This document shows positions 46,722 to 55,016 of a stretch of DNA of 64,000 nucleotides, one piece after another. Numbering within the stretch: position 1 is the stretch's first letter; each line of letters opens with the position of its first letter. Below the pieces are notes generated by a model. It was not told the DNA's origin. It ran no database searches and saw nothing but the letters and a program-made list of their open reading frames with translations. The position numbers and the translations under genes were made by a program. Source of the DNA: Gemmatimonadota bacterium (GTDB lineage: Bacteria > Gemmatimonadota > Gemmatimonadetes > Gemmatimonadales > GWC2-71-9); NCBI GenBank assembly GCA_016713435.1, contig JADJPD010000001.1, forward strand, positions 868,001 to 932,000, given 5' to 3'.

Positions 46722-46964
46722 ATGCTGTGGACGCTCCTCATTGGGCTCATCGTTGGAGCCCTTGCCAAGCTGGTCATGCCCGGTAAAGATCCGGGGGGCA
46801 TCATCATCACCATCCTGCTCGGCATCGCCGGCGCGTTCCTCGCCGGCTTCATTGGCCGGACCGTTGGCTGGTACCGGCCGGAAGAAGGCGCAGGGCTCGT
46901 CGCCTCCGTGCTGGGCGCCATGCTGCTGCTCTTCCTCTACCGGAGGTTCCGGACGACCACATGA
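46722..46964 (+). CDS. GlsB/YeaQ/YmgE family stress-response membrane protein
   Basis: 80 residues, three membrane helices. The pattern MLWTLLIGLIVGALAKLVMPGKDPGGIIITILLGIAGAFLAG then IGRTVGWYRPEEGAGLVASVLGAMLLLFLYRRF fits the transglycosylase-associated protein family (PF04226). Members are small general-stress proteins of the inner membrane with no known reaction. The ATG has GGAGGGACC upstream. Its stop overlaps the start of the next gene (ATGA). Confidence 0.93.
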   Translation: MLWTLLIGLIVGALAKLVMPGKDPGGIIITILLGIAGAFLAGFIGRTVGWYRPEEGAGLVASVLGAMLLLFLYRRFRTTT

Positions 46965-47473
46965 GTGGCGCGGACGGCGGCACCCCCCGGGATGCAATGT
47001 CGAGCGAGTCCTCCGCACCGGGCTCGCTCGATGCGTTCCGGGAACTGCTCGCGGAGACCGTCGCGTGGTGCCAGCGCCGGGCGTCCGCCGAGAACCTGGC
47101 CGAGGCCCTGCGCTCCCATGCGCTGGCGCCCCCGCCGGGCCTGGCGTGGGCCGACACCGTGGCCGCCGTCGCGGAAGCGCGCCGCGCCCTGCTCGGCCGC
47201 AGCTGGCGCCGCAGCCTCGATCCCATCGGCGGGGGCACCCTGATCCGCTACCGCCCCACCCCGCCCCACTCCGGTGCCGAGGCGCGGCGCGCCAGCGCCG
47301 GGTATTTCGATGACCGCGACGCCCCGCCCTGGGACACCTGGATCTGCTACGTCGAGTCCCCGGCGGACAGCTACCTCCTGGCGTGGGTTCCGCCCTCCGC
47401 CCTCGCCGGTGCCACCCACGGACTCGCCGCCTCACCGCACGCCCTGAGCTGGACCACCCTCGACGCCCGCTGA
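46961..47473 (+). CDS. Hypothetical protein, translationally coupled to GlsB gene
   Basis: 170 residues, cytoplasmic, no signal. An N-terminal helical stretch (LDAFRELLAETVAWCQRRASAENLAEALRSHALAPPPG) is followed by a beta-rich region with PWDTWICYVESPADSYLLAWVPPSALAGATHGLA. I do not recognise the family. The ATGA overlap with the GlsB gene and the 5-nt gap to the YtxJ-like gene place it in a three-gene operon. Confidence 0.65.
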   Translation: MSGADGGTPRDAMSSESSAPGSLDAFRELLAETVAWCQRRASAENLAEALRSHALAPPPGLAWADTVAAVAEARRALLGRSWRRSLDPIGGGTLIRYRPTPPHSGAEARRASAGYFDDRDAPPWDTWICYVESPADSYLLAWVPPSALAGATHGLAASPHALSWTTLDAR

Positions 47474-47478
47474 CCGCC

Positions 47479-47823
47479 ATGCCGCTCCACCCGCTCACCG
47501 CCACCGACGCCGGCGCGTGGCTCTCGACACTCGTGGCCGGTGAGCTGACGCTGCTCTACAAGCACAGCCCCACCTGCGGCATCTCCTTCGAGGCGGCGGA
47601 TGAGGTGCGGAGCTTCGCGGTCGGGGAACGGCGCGTGCGGGTGTACCAGTTGGACGTGGTGCGGCAGCGGGCGCTGTCGCAGGCGCTGGCCCAGGCCCTG
47701 GCCGTCACCCATCATTCCCCGCAGGTCATCCTCCTCGACGGCGCCACGCCCGTCTGGCACACCTCCCACTCCCGCATCCGCGCCACCGCCCTCGCCGACC
47801 AGGTCCAGTCGCGGCTCAGCTGA
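47479..47823 (+). CDS. YtxJ-type monothiol bacilliredoxin-like protein
   Basis: 114 residues, thioredoxin-like fold. The family motif is LLYKHSPTCGISFEAADEVR with a single active-site cysteine, then VYQLDVVRQRALSQALAQAL, the cis-proline region HHSPQVILLDG and WHTSHSRI. This is the DUF2847 / bacillithiol-system redox-active protein (YtxJ) family, which is thought to remove bacillithiol from modified proteins. Its presence suggests bacillithiol or a related thiol in this organism, consistent with reports of that pathway outside Firmicutes. Last gene of the GlsB operon. Confidence 0.88.
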   Translation: MPLHPLTATDAGAWLSTLVAGELTLLYKHSPTCGISFEAADEVRSFAVGERRVRVYQLDVVRQRALSQALAQALAVTHHSPQVILLDGATPVWHTSHSRIRATALADQVQSRLS

Positions 47824-47873
47824 CCTCAGGGGGACCTCGTCTCGAGGTGGAGACAGACGGGCTCGGCGAGCGT

Positions 47874-47947
47874 CTTACCGCAGAGGCGCAGTGGGCGCGG
47901 AGGCCCTCTGCGGCCCTCCGCGCCCTCTGCGCCTCTGCGTTGAGTCA
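47874..47947. repeat. Inverted-repeat element A, copy 4 (arms only)
   Basis: 74 bp, little more than the two arms: TACCGCAGAGGCGCAG on the left and GCGCCTCTGCGTTGAGTCA on the right, with inner GCGGAGG / CCTCCGC-type complementarity. It separates two convergent genes and would fold into one long hairpin, so it may act as a bidirectional terminator. Confidence 0.75.
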
Positions 47948-47995
47948 CACCGAGGGCCGCCGCCCCACCGATATTCCCAAGCCGCGCAGATCGCA

Positions 47996-48382
47996 CTACT
48001 CCCCCGCCCGCGCTTCGCGCTCGTACGGGTTGTCCCAGTAGGCGTGCCGGCCACGCAGGAGCATCAGCGCCCCGGCGCCCAGGTAGAGGACGGGGAAGAA
48101 CGGGCCCCAGCGCTCGAACTGGCGCACGTGCACCCGCTCGTGGGCCCGCGTGCGCTCGAGATCCTCGCGGCTGCGGGCCAGTACCACGTGGCCCAGGGTG
48201 ATGGCGGAGATGCGGAGCCGTGGATTGAGGAGGGTGAGCAGCGGCGGCAGGAGTCCGCCCGCCGCCTCGAGCACCCCGTCGTGCAGCGCGAGGTAGCCAC
48301 CCGTGGCGCGGCCGAGGAGCGCCAGCGTCGCTGCGGGCAGGGAGACCGGCAGCACCCAGAGCACCCGCAGCAGCCGCGGCAT
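47996..48382 (-). CDS. Membrane protein with HExxH motif
   Basis: 128 residues. One or two N-terminal hydrophobic segments (LLRVLWVLPVSLPAATLALLG), then a polar region with LERTRAHERVHVRQFERWGPFF, in which HERVH matches HExxH, another hydrophobic segment (VLYLGAGALMLLRG) and the closing DNPYEREA. The HERVHxxQxxRWG...NPxExEA pattern is shared by a group of small membrane proteins of unknown role; a metallopeptidase or metal-binding function is plausible but unproven. Start lies 7 nt after the CDGSH gene, so both are probably one transcript. Confidence 0.7.
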   Translation of the reverse strand: MPRLLRVLWVLPVSLPAATLALLGRATGGYLALHDGVLEAAGGLLPPLLTLLNPRLRISAITLGHVVLARSREDLERTRAHERVHVRQFERWGPFFPVLYLGAGALMLLRGRHAYWDNPYEREARAGE

Positions 48383-48388
48383 GGCCGG

Positions 48389-48817
48389 TCAGCGGCCGCC
48401 GTGGCTGCCGTCGCAGAAGGGCGGGCTGGCGCTCCGGCCGCAGCGACAGAGCGACAGGATGCCCTCGCGCGGCTCCACCTGGCCCAGGTCGGGCGAGAAA
48501 TCGATGGCACCGCGGATGATCACCGGCCCGTCCTCGCGGAGCTCGACACGGACCCGCTCTCCGGGTCCCGGCACGGCGCCGGCCGCGGGCACCGGCGGCT
48601 TGCCTCGCTGGATCGCCTGCAGCGCGCCCGTGGGACACCGGCCCACCACCTCCACCACCTGCTCCGTCGGCGCCGCATCGGGCTTGATCCACGCCACCCG
48701 CGACACGTCGAACACCGCCGGCAGCCCCCGCAGGCACTCGGCCGAGTGGATGCAGAGCGTCGGGTCGAAGGTGACCACGAGCGCTTCCGTCTTGAAGACC
48801 TGCAGCTTGCCGCTCAT
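48389..48817 (-). CDS. Two-domain 4Fe-4S / CDGSH iron-sulfur protein
   Basis: 142 residues, cytoplasmic. The N-terminal domain (1-70) is the divergent mono-cluster ferredoxin type, with cysteines in PTLCIHSAECLRGLPAVFD and GRCPTGAL. The C-terminal domain carries the full CDGSH signature, CRCGRSASPPFCDGSH, which holds a 2Fe-2S cluster with three cysteines and one histidine. The combination suggests a small electron-transfer or redox-sensing protein. Its start overlaps the stop of the amidohydrolase gene (ATGA), so it is translated with that enzyme. Confidence 0.92.
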   Translation of the reverse strand: MSGKLQVFKTEALVVTFDPTLCIHSAECLRGLPAVFDVSRVAWIKPDAAPTEQVVEVVGRCPTGALQAIQRGKPPVPAAGAVPGPGERVRVELREDGPVIIRGAIDFSPDLGQVEPREGILSLCRCGRSASPPFCDGSHGGR

Positions 48818-50547
48818 TGCACCCGCGCCTCGGGGCGGAGCGCCGACGAATCCCGGTACACGGTGCGGCCGCCCAGCAGCGTGAGCAGCACCCTGGCCCG
48901 GTGGATCTCGGTCGGCGCGATCTCGAACAGGTTCCGGTCCAGCACGATGACGTCGGCGAGCTTCCCCACCTCCAGGCTCCCGGTCTCCCGTTCCAGCCGC
49001 GCCGCGTACGCCGAGCCGATGGTGTAGGCCGCCAGCATCTCGGGCAGGCGGGCCTGTTCCTGCGGCAGCCATGCGGGCCCGGGCGGCGCCTCGGGCGCCC
49101 GGCGGGTGAGCGCCACCTGGATGCCCTCGAGCGGGTTCAGCGAGGAGACGGACCAGTCGCTCCCGCCGGCCACGATGGTGCCGCTCGCCAGCAGGGTGCC
49201 GAGGGGATAGAGCCAGCGCGAGCGCGCCGGGCCCAGGGCGGGCTCGGTGAGCTCGGTGATGTAGTCGTCCGCCTGGGCCCACAGCGGCTGCGCGCTGGCG
49301 ATGACCCCCTCGCGCCGGAAGCGCGGCAGGTCGGCGGGGTCGAAGAGTTCGATGTGCGCCAGGATCGGGCGGCGCTCCCGCGGCGGGTTGGCCTCGGCGG
49401 CGTGGCGCAGGGCGTCGAGCGACACCCGGATGGCGCGGTCGCCGATGGCGTGGATGTGGATCTGGAAGCCGGCCAGGTCCAGGGCGGCCACCCGCGCCGC
49501 GAGCTCCTCGGGCGGATACACCAGCGGGCCCGCATCCCCCGGGCGATCGAGGTACGGCGCCAGCAGCGCCGCCGTCCGCGACTCGAGCACGCCATCGGCA
49601 TACAGCTTGGCCTGCCCGAGCAGCAGCCGGCCTCCGCGCTCGTGCTGCTGGCGCAGCGCCGTGAGCGCCGCCACCTGCGGGGCGATCGGCGCCTGGTCGT
49701 CCACGTGGAGCGCCAGCGTCACCCGCGCGGTGAGGCCGCCGTCCTCCTCCACCGCCGAGTAGGCCAGCACGTGCTCCTCGCCGGCGTCGGCATCGGTGAT
49801 GCCGGTGATGCCGAAGCGGTTGGCCTCGGCCAGGGCGCGGCGCACGGCGCCGATCCGGGCCTCGCGGGTGTAGGCCGGCATCTTGGCGGTCACCAGGCCC
49901 ACGGCCGCCTCACGGAGCGTGCCGGTCGGCTCGCCGGTGCGCGGGTCCCGCTCGATGCGGCCGTTGGCCGGGTCCCGGGTGTCCCGCGTGATCCCGGCCA
50001 GCGCCAGCGCCTTGCTGTTGGCCCAGCCGGAATGGCCGTCGGCCGCCCAGAAGAAGGCGGGGCGGTCGGGGACGGCGCGGTCGAGTTGTTCCCGGGTGGG
50101 GTTGGCGCGCGGGAACACCGGGAGCTGCCAGCCATTTCCCCGGATCCACTCGAGCTGCGGGTGCGCCTGGGCGTAGGCGCGGATGATCCCCTCCACCTCG
50201 GCCGGGGTCTTGGCGTCGTACAGGTTGCACTCATCGAGCTCGAGGCCGCCGGAGAGCGGGTGGGCGTGGCTGTCGATGAACCCCGGCAGCACCATCTTCC
50301 CCGGCAGGTCCAGGATCCGCGTCCCCCGCCCCGCGAAGCGCTGCGCCCCCTCGACGGTCCCCACGAACACGATGCGCCCCTCGCGGATGGCCACCGCCTC
50401 CGCCCACGGGCGATTGGGATCCATGGTGTAGACCGCCCCGCCGCGCAGGATGAGGTCCGCCCCCACCACCGGGGCCCGCCGCTCCAGCCGGCAGCTCACT
50501 GCGAGCGGCAGGGCCAGCAACAGGATCGCACGTCGCATGCTCGTCAT
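48814..50547 (-). CDS. YtcJ-like amidohydrolase lipoprotein
   Basis: 577 residues. The leader ILLLALPLAVSC ends in a lipobox, so the enzyme is lipid-anchored and exported; a start 3 codons later is equally possible. Amidohydro_3 landmarks: LPGFIDSHAHP with the HxH metal pair, GQAKLYADGVLESRTA, IHIHAIGDRAI, and GGSDWSVSSLNPLEG with the final metal aspartate. Family members hydrolyse amide or formyl groups of diverse small molecules; the substrate here is unknown. Next to an orphan peptide-binding lipoprotein on the same strand, it may act on peptides or N-acylated compounds outside the cytoplasm. Confidence 0.9.
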   Translation of the reverse strand: MTSMRRAILLLALPLAVSCRLERRAPVVGADLILRGGAVYTMDPNRPWAEAVAIREGRIVFVGTVEGAQRFAGRGTRILDLPGKMVLPGFIDSHAHPLSGGLELDECNLYDAKTPAEVEGIIRAYAQAHPQLEWIRGNGWQLPVFPRANPTREQLDRAVPDRPAFFWAADGHSGWANSKALALAGITRDTRDPANGRIERDPRTGEPTGTLREAAVGLVTAKMPAYTREARIGAVRRALAEANRFGITGITDADAGEEHVLAYSAVEEDGGLTARVTLALHVDDQAPIAPQVAALTALRQQHERGGRLLLGQAKLYADGVLESRTAALLAPYLDRPGDAGPLVYPPEELAARVAALDLAGFQIHIHAIGDRAIRVSLDALRHAAEANPPRERRPILAHIELFDPADLPRFRREGVIASAQPLWAQADDYITELTEPALGPARSRWLYPLGTLLASGTIVAGGSDWSVSSLNPLEGIQVALTRRAPEAPPGPAWLPQEQARLPEMLAAYTIGSAYAARLERETGSLEVGKLADVIVLDRNLFEIAPTEIHRARVLLTLLGGRTVYRDSSALRPEARVQ

Positions 50548-50631
50548 TCGTTGGGGACGGGTCGGGGTCGGGGGTGGCGTTCCGCGCCGGCGCGTGGGGT
50601 CGCCCGGAGGCGAGGAAGCCACGGACCAAAC

Positions 50632-52236
50632 CTAGCGCGGCGGCGCCGCCAGCGTCCAAGTCCGGAGCCCCGCCAGCCAGCTGAACGGATCGAGCTCAAA
50701 GCCCTGCACCCGCCTGGCCACCGCCGCCGTCTGGACGGGCGCGTAGAGGAAGAGCGCCGGCGCATCGGCGTTGAGGGTGTCGAGCGCGGTGCGCCAGGCG
50801 GTGCGCGCCTCGGGGAGCGAGGAGGCGGCGAGCGCGGCCGTGAAGAGCCGATCGAACGCGGGATTCCGGTAGCCGCCGTAGTTGAGGATGCCGATCCCCG
50901 CCGCCGTCCACTGGTCCCCGAGGCTGCGCGGGCTCGGCTCGTCGAGCCAGGCGCCGATGTAGCTGTCGAACTGCCCCGTGCCGAGCCGTTCCTGGAAGAC
51001 AGGGAAGTCCACCGGCGTCACCGTCACCGCCGCGCCCACCGCGCGCCACGCTTCCTGCAGCGCCTCGGCCATGCGGCGGCGGCCGCCGCTGGTGGCGGGC
51101 ACCAGGATGTCGAAGGCCAGGGGCACGCGGCCCTGGGCCCGCATCCCGTCGGCTCCACGCCGCCAGCCCAGCGCCTCGAGGGCGCGGCCGGCAGCGGCCG
51201 TATCGTACGGCGGCACCGCCACGCTGTCGTCCCAGATCCAGAGCAGCTGCGACATGGGCCCCGGCGGCGCCTTGGTCCCCGGCCCGAATGCCGCCTCGGC
51301 GATCCCCTGCCGGTCGATGGCCTGGTTGAGCGCGCGGCGCACCGCGGCCTCCCGCAGGAAGTCGGCGCCGCGGCGCTTGGGGGCCAGGTTGTAGCCCAGG
51401 AAGCCGTAGGCGGCCGCCGGGTAGCGCACGGGGCGCAGCAGCGAGTCGGCCTCCACCCGGGCGACCCGCTCCGGCGCCCCGACCGTCTCCAGCAGGTCGG
51501 CCTCGCCAGCCAGCACCAGGTTGAGGGCGGCATCGGGGTCGCCGGCAAAGCGCCAGGCCACGGTGTCGATCTGGGTGCGCCGCCCGTTCACCGTGTCGGC
51601 CACCAGCAGCAGGGCCTGTCCGCGGTCCCAGCGCAGCACTCGATACGGCCCACTCCCCACCAGCCGCGACACCGCCGTGTCCGCCGCCCAGGTCCCGGCC
51701 TGCTGCCACTTCCAGATGTGCGCCGGCAGGATGCGGACGTGGTAGGTGGCGTCGTAGAGCTGCTCCGGATACGCCTGCGCGAAGCGCACCACTACCGTCG
51801 AGGAATCCTCCGCGGACACCGTGATGCCGGCCAGCGACGCGCGGGCCGGCGTGTCCAGCAGCGAGTCGCTGAAGGCGGCAAAGGAGAAGAGCACGTCGCC
51901 CGCGGTGACCGGCGCGCCGTCGTGCCAGCGCGCGCCCGGCCGCAGGTGGAAGCGGAGCGTCAGCGCATCCACCCGCTCCCAGCGCTCGGCCAGCTCGGGC
52001 CGGTAGGCGGCGGAGTCAATCGGCGCCCCGCCCGTCTGGAGCACCGCCAGCCGCTCCCACACCTGGTCGCCGATGTCCCGGCCCACCGTCTCGCCCACGA
52101 GGGGGGGCAGCACCTGCTCCGGTTCCCCCACCGCGGCCACCACGAGCGTCCTGCAGCGCACGCACGTCCGCTCCCCCTGGCAGGCGCCGAGGGCGGCGGC
52201 AACGAGGATCGTTCCGAAGGAGAGTAGGCGTCGCAT
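50632..52236 (-). CDS. ABC transporter substrate-binding lipoprotein (peptide/nickel type)
   Basis: 534 residues. Lipobox LVAAALGAC, then SBP_bac_5 (cluster C) landmarks: VGRDIGDQVWERL, LRFHLRPGARWHDGAPVTAGDVLFSF near 95-120, SGPYRVLRWDRG, FLGYNLAPKRRGADFLREAAVRRALNQAIDRQGI and SYIGAWLDEPSPRSLGDQW. Such proteins bind oligopeptides, dipeptides or other ligands for an ABC importer. No permease or ATPase gene is in the window, so it is an orphan; the nearest neighbour on the same strand is the amidohydrolase, 84 nt downstream. Confidence 0.92.
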   Translation of the reverse strand: MRRLLSFGTILVAAALGACQGERTCVRCRTLVVAAVGEPEQVLPPLVGETVGRDIGDQVWERLAVLQTGGAPIDSAAYRPELAERWERVDALTLRFHLRPGARWHDGAPVTAGDVLFSFAAFSDSLLDTPARASLAGITVSAEDSSTVVVRFAQAYPEQLYDATYHVRILPAHIWKWQQAGTWAADTAVSRLVGSGPYRVLRWDRGQALLLVADTVNGRRTQIDTVAWRFAGDPDAALNLVLAGEADLLETVGAPERVARVEADSLLRPVRYPAAAYGFLGYNLAPKRRGADFLREAAVRRALNQAIDRQGIAEAAFGPGTKAPPGPMSQLLWIWDDSVAVPPYDTAAAGRALEALGWRRGADGMRAQGRVPLAFDILVPATSGGRRRMAEALQEAWRAVGAAVTVTPVDFPVFQERLGTGQFDSYIGAWLDEPSPRSLGDQWTAAGIGILNYGGYRNPAFDRLFTAALAASSLPEARTAWRTALDTLNADAPALFLYAPVQTAAVARRVQGFELDPFSWLAGLRTWTLAAPPR

Positions 52237-52290
52237 CGGGGCTCGCTGGCTTGGGGCCGGGGTCGGGGGAGGCTCGGCGGGGGCGCGCTG

Positions 52291-52806
52291 CTACAGGTAG
52301 CGCTCGCGCAGCACCGCGAGGTGATGCACCTCGTGCCCCGCGATGATCCACGCGGCGGCTCGGGCGCTCATGGTCATCCCGCTCGCCGTGCCGCGATAGA
52401 GCATGGTCTCGGCGTCCAGGGTGCGCGCCAGGGGCAGCGTCGCGTCGCGCACGGCGAGGAACTCGGCCACCACGTCGGCCAGCGTGCGCTTCTCGAAGCG
52501 GCCCTCGGGCACGTAGCTGTTCTCGTCGAAGGAGGGCAGCGGCGCCTTGTCGTTCCGCGCAAAGCAGAACATCCGGTAGCCGAAGACCCGCTCCGTGTCC
52601 GCCATGTGGCCGATCACCTCGCGCAGCGTCCACTTGCCGGGCGCGTAGCGGAACGCCGCCCGCGACTCCGGGATGGTGGCCAGGAACCGGCGTGTGCTCT
52701 CCCGCTGTGCCTCGAGCGCCGCCAAGGCGCAGCTCCCCGGGACCTTGGACACGTAGGTGTCGTAGTAGGGGCCGTACTCGTCGCTGCTGGGTTTCGTGAT
52801 AGGCAT
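52291..52806 (-). CDS. DinB-like metal-binding four-helix protein
   Basis: 171 residues from the ATG with a GGAAGGAGAG ribosome site, preferred over an in-frame start nine codons upstream. DinB_2 landmarks: YAPGKWTLREVIGHMADTERVFGYR with the first histidine, and AAWIIAGHEVHHLAVLRERYL with the second and third, the typical three-histidine metal site. The fold is used by thiol-dependent S-transferases, including bacillithiol transferases (BstA/YfiT), which fits the YtxJ-like gene at 47479. Substrate unknown. Confidence 0.92.
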   Translation of the reverse strand: MPITKPSSDEYGPYYDTYVSKVPGSCALAALEAQRESTRRFLATIPESRAAFRYAPGKWTLREVIGHMADTERVFGYRMFCFARNDKAPLPSFDENSYVPEGRFEKRTLADVVAEFLAVRDATLPLARTLDAETMLYRGTASGMTMSARAAAWIIAGHEVHHLAVLRERYL

Positions 52807-52909
52807 CACTCTCTCCTTCCTCTCGTCAGGCATCGACCGGAACGATTCGTTGCACCTGCATCAGTACGGATGGATGCCGGCCGCGCCGCGCACGCGCCCG
52901 GCGCGCCAG

Positions 52910-52917
52910 TAACTTGG
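52910..52917 (+). promoter_or_regulatory. TAACTTGG promoter-like box
   Basis: TAACTTGG 110 nt before the DUF4382 lipoprotein ATG, in the divergent spacer with the DinB gene. One of the TAnCTTGG series. Confidence 0.35.
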
Positions 52918-53019
52918 CCGCGTGCAACGCCATACGCCAGCCGCGGTCCGGTGGCACCACGCTTGCTTTTGCCGGGGTCGACGACAGCGCCCGACGTTCG
53001 ACCTCAACAGGAGTGACCC

Positions 53020-53787
53020 ATGACGACCCTCAAGTACGCCCCGACCTCCCTCGCCGCGCTGGCCCTGCTCGCGGCCTGCGCCGGCGACGGCAGCGGCCCG
53101 AGCGTGGGCGGCCGCCAGGTTGCCTTCCAGGTGGCCACCAGCGAGAAGACCGCGGCACCCGCGGCGGCCCTCCTCGGCCCCGAGACCATCGCGCTCGGCA
53201 ACGACACCATCGTGCTGACGAGCGTGCAGATCGTGCTGCGCGAGATCGAACTGACCCGCGTCGGCGGCTCCGCCTGCGACACCACGCTCACGGATGACGA
53301 CTGCGAGGAGCTCGAGATCGGCCCGATCCTCCTCGACCTGCCCCTCACCGCCGGCGCGGACCGCCAGTTCACCGTGGTGGTGGACACCGGCACCTATGAC
53401 GAGATCGAGTTCGAGGTGCACAAGCCCGAGAGTTCGGACGACGCCGGCTTCCTGGCCGCCAACCCCGAGTTCGACGGCCGGAGCATCAAGGTGGTCGGCA
53501 GCTGGAACGGCACCCCGTTCACCTTCTACTCCGACCTGAACGTCGAGCAGGAGTACGACATCAACCCGCCGCTCGTGGTCACCGACGCTGCCGGCGCCAG
53601 CGTCACCCTGCGCGTGGACATTGCCCGGTGGTTCGCCAACCAGGCCAACAGCGGGCTCATCGACCCGGCCAGCGCCAACAAGGGCGGCCAGTACGAGGGT
53701 GAGGTGAAGAGCAACATCGAGGCGTCCATCAACGCCTTCGAGGACGACGACCACGACGGCGAGGATGACAGCACCGACGACGACTGA
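53020..53787 (+). CDS. DUF4382-like lipoprotein with acidic tail
   Basis: 255 residues. Lipobox LALALLAAC. The body is a beta-rich domain with a DUF4382-like pattern (IVLTSVQIVLREIELTRVGG, YDEIEFEVHKPE, KVVGSWNGTPFTFYSD, VTLRVDIARWF). Two cysteines at about 88 and 95 may pair. The last 20 residues are strongly acidic with histidine (EDDDHDGEDDSTDDD), which could bind divalent metal ions. It precedes a cation diffusion facilitator gene by 134 nt, separated by a terminator. A similar lipoprotein of the same overall design is at 56381. Confidence 0.75.
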   Translation: MTTLKYAPTSLAALALLAACAGDGSGPSVGGRQVAFQVATSEKTAAPAAALLGPETIALGNDTIVLTSVQIVLREIELTRVGGSACDTTLTDDDCEELEIGPILLDLPLTAGADRQFTVVVDTGTYDEIEFEVHKPESSDDAGFLAANPEFDGRSIKVVGSWNGTPFTFYSDLNVEQEYDINPPLVVTDAAGASVTLRVDIARWFANQANSGLIDPASANKGGQYEGEVKSNIEASINAFEDDDHDGEDDSTDDD

Positions 53788-53808
53788 GTCGCGCACCCTC
53801 CCCACCTG

Positions 53809-53834
53809 GCGGGCGGGCCTCACGGCCCGCCCGC
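53809..53834 (+). terminator. Intrinsic terminator after the DUF4382 gene
   Basis: Perfect 11-bp stem GCGGGCGGGCC / GGCCCGCCCGC with a TCAC loop, followed by TTCGTTTC. The TCAC loop matches that of the terminator at 15906. Confidence 0.75.
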
Positions 53835-53921
53835 TTCGTTTCACCCGGCATCCCGGACGCCGCGCTCCCGATCCCGCCCGCCGTTCAGGAAACTCGGCTT
53901 CTTCCCCCCTACATTCCCCGC

Positions 53922-54803
53922 ATGGCCGACACCGCCCGCGCCCAGCGCGCCATGCGCTCCGCCCAGACGGGCATGCTGGTGAACGCGCTCCTGGCCATGA
54001 TCAAGCTCGTCGCCGGCGTGGTCGGCAACGCCTACGCCCTCGTGGCCGACGCCGTGGAGTCGGCGGCGGACATCTTCTCCTCCCTCGTGGTCTGGAGCGG
54101 GCTCCGCATCGCCTCCCGCGAGGCGGACGACGACTACCCCTTCGGCTACGGCAAGGCGGAGCCGCTCGCCGCCATCGTCGTCTCCCTCCTGCTCCTTGGC
54201 GCGGCCATCGGCATCTGCGTCGAGGCGGTGCGGGAGATCCGCACGCCGCACCATGCGCCGGCGCCCTTCACCCTCGCCGTGCTCGTGGGCGTGATCCTGG
54301 TGAAGGAGGTGCTCTTCCGCCGCGTGGTGGCGGTGGGCCACGAGGTCCAGAGCACGGCGGTCAAGGCGGACGCGTGGCACCACCGCAGTGATGCCATCAC
54401 CTCGCTGGCGGCGTTCATCGGCATCTCGGTGGCGCTGATCGGCGGCGAGGGCTGGGAGGCGGCGGACGACTGGGCCGCGCTCGCCGCGGCGGGCGTCATC
54501 ATCGTCAATGCGCTCCTGCTGGCCCGCCCCGCGATCCACGACCTCATGGACCGGAGCCCCGGCGCCGAGATCCTGGCCCACATCGAGGCGGCGGCCCGCG
54601 CCACGCCGGAGGTGCAGGCCGTGGAGAAGCTCCACGTCCGGAAGGTGGGCCTCCACTTCTACGTGGACATCCACGTCGAGGCCGAACCCCTGATGTCGCT
54701 CCGCGACGCCCATACCCTGTCGGGGAAGGTGAAGACCGCGATCCGGACCGCCATCCCCGAGGTGCGTGGCGTGCTGGTCCACATGGAGCCACACGAGCTG
54801 TAA
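53922..54803 (+). CDS. Cation diffusion facilitator family metal exporter
   Basis: 293 residues, about six membrane helices and a C-terminal cytoplasmic metallochaperone-like domain. Metal-site residues: LVADAVESAADIF (D43, D50) in helix 2 and DAWHHRSDAITS (H153/H154, D157) in helix 5, the DxxxD/HxxxD-like pattern of CDF proteins; GYGKAEPLA follows helix 2 as usual. It exports Zn, Fe, Mn or related ions in exchange for protons. TACATTCC begins 12 nt before the ATG, so this transcript may also be leaderless. Confidence 0.95.
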   Translation: MADTARAQRAMRSAQTGMLVNALLAMIKLVAGVVGNAYALVADAVESAADIFSSLVVWSGLRIASREADDDYPFGYGKAEPLAAIVVSLLLLGAAIGICVEAVREIRTPHHAPAPFTLAVLVGVILVKEVLFRRVVAVGHEVQSTAVKADAWHHRSDAITSLAAFIGISVALIGGEGWEAADDWAALAAAGVIIVNALLLARPAIHDLMDRSPGAEILAHIEAAARATPEVQAVEKLHVRKVGLHFYVDIHVEAEPLMSLRDAHTLSGKVKTAIRTAIPEVRGVLVHMEPHEL

Positions 54804-55016
54804 CGATCCATTACAACAGCGATGATTCGTGGCATGCCATCAACGCCGCGATTTCTGCTAAGTTGTTGCAGGACATGTTATTATGAATCGCGTTCCGGCG
54901 GCCCATGCATTGCCGAATCCCTCGGCAGCAGGACGCTGGCGCGCGCGCACCACGACGACCTGAGGTGAAATGAAGCCAAGCGGTCCGGTGCCCGGACCCC
55001 GCCGGCAGGCCCGGCG
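54804..55016 (+). promoter_or_regulatory. AT-rich spacer and likely promoter region of the sigma-54 activator operon
   Basis: 54805-54890 is clearly less GC-rich than its surroundings (TTGTTGCAGG, TTATTATGAATCG). TAAGTTG at 54860-54866 resembles the TAnnTTG boxes elsewhere; TATTAT at about 54876 is another possible -10. No -24/-12 sigma-54 site (TGGCAC-N5-TTGC) was found, so the operon does not appear to be sigma-54 dependent itself. Confidence 0.3.

Noticed and set aside
50632..52236. A complete ABC peptide importer operon
   Set aside because: Only the binding lipoprotein is present; no permease or ATPase genes are found on either side.
54804..55016. Sigma-54 promoter for the activator gene
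   Set aside because: TGGCATGCC near 54834 resembles the -24 half, but no TTGC at the -12 position follows.
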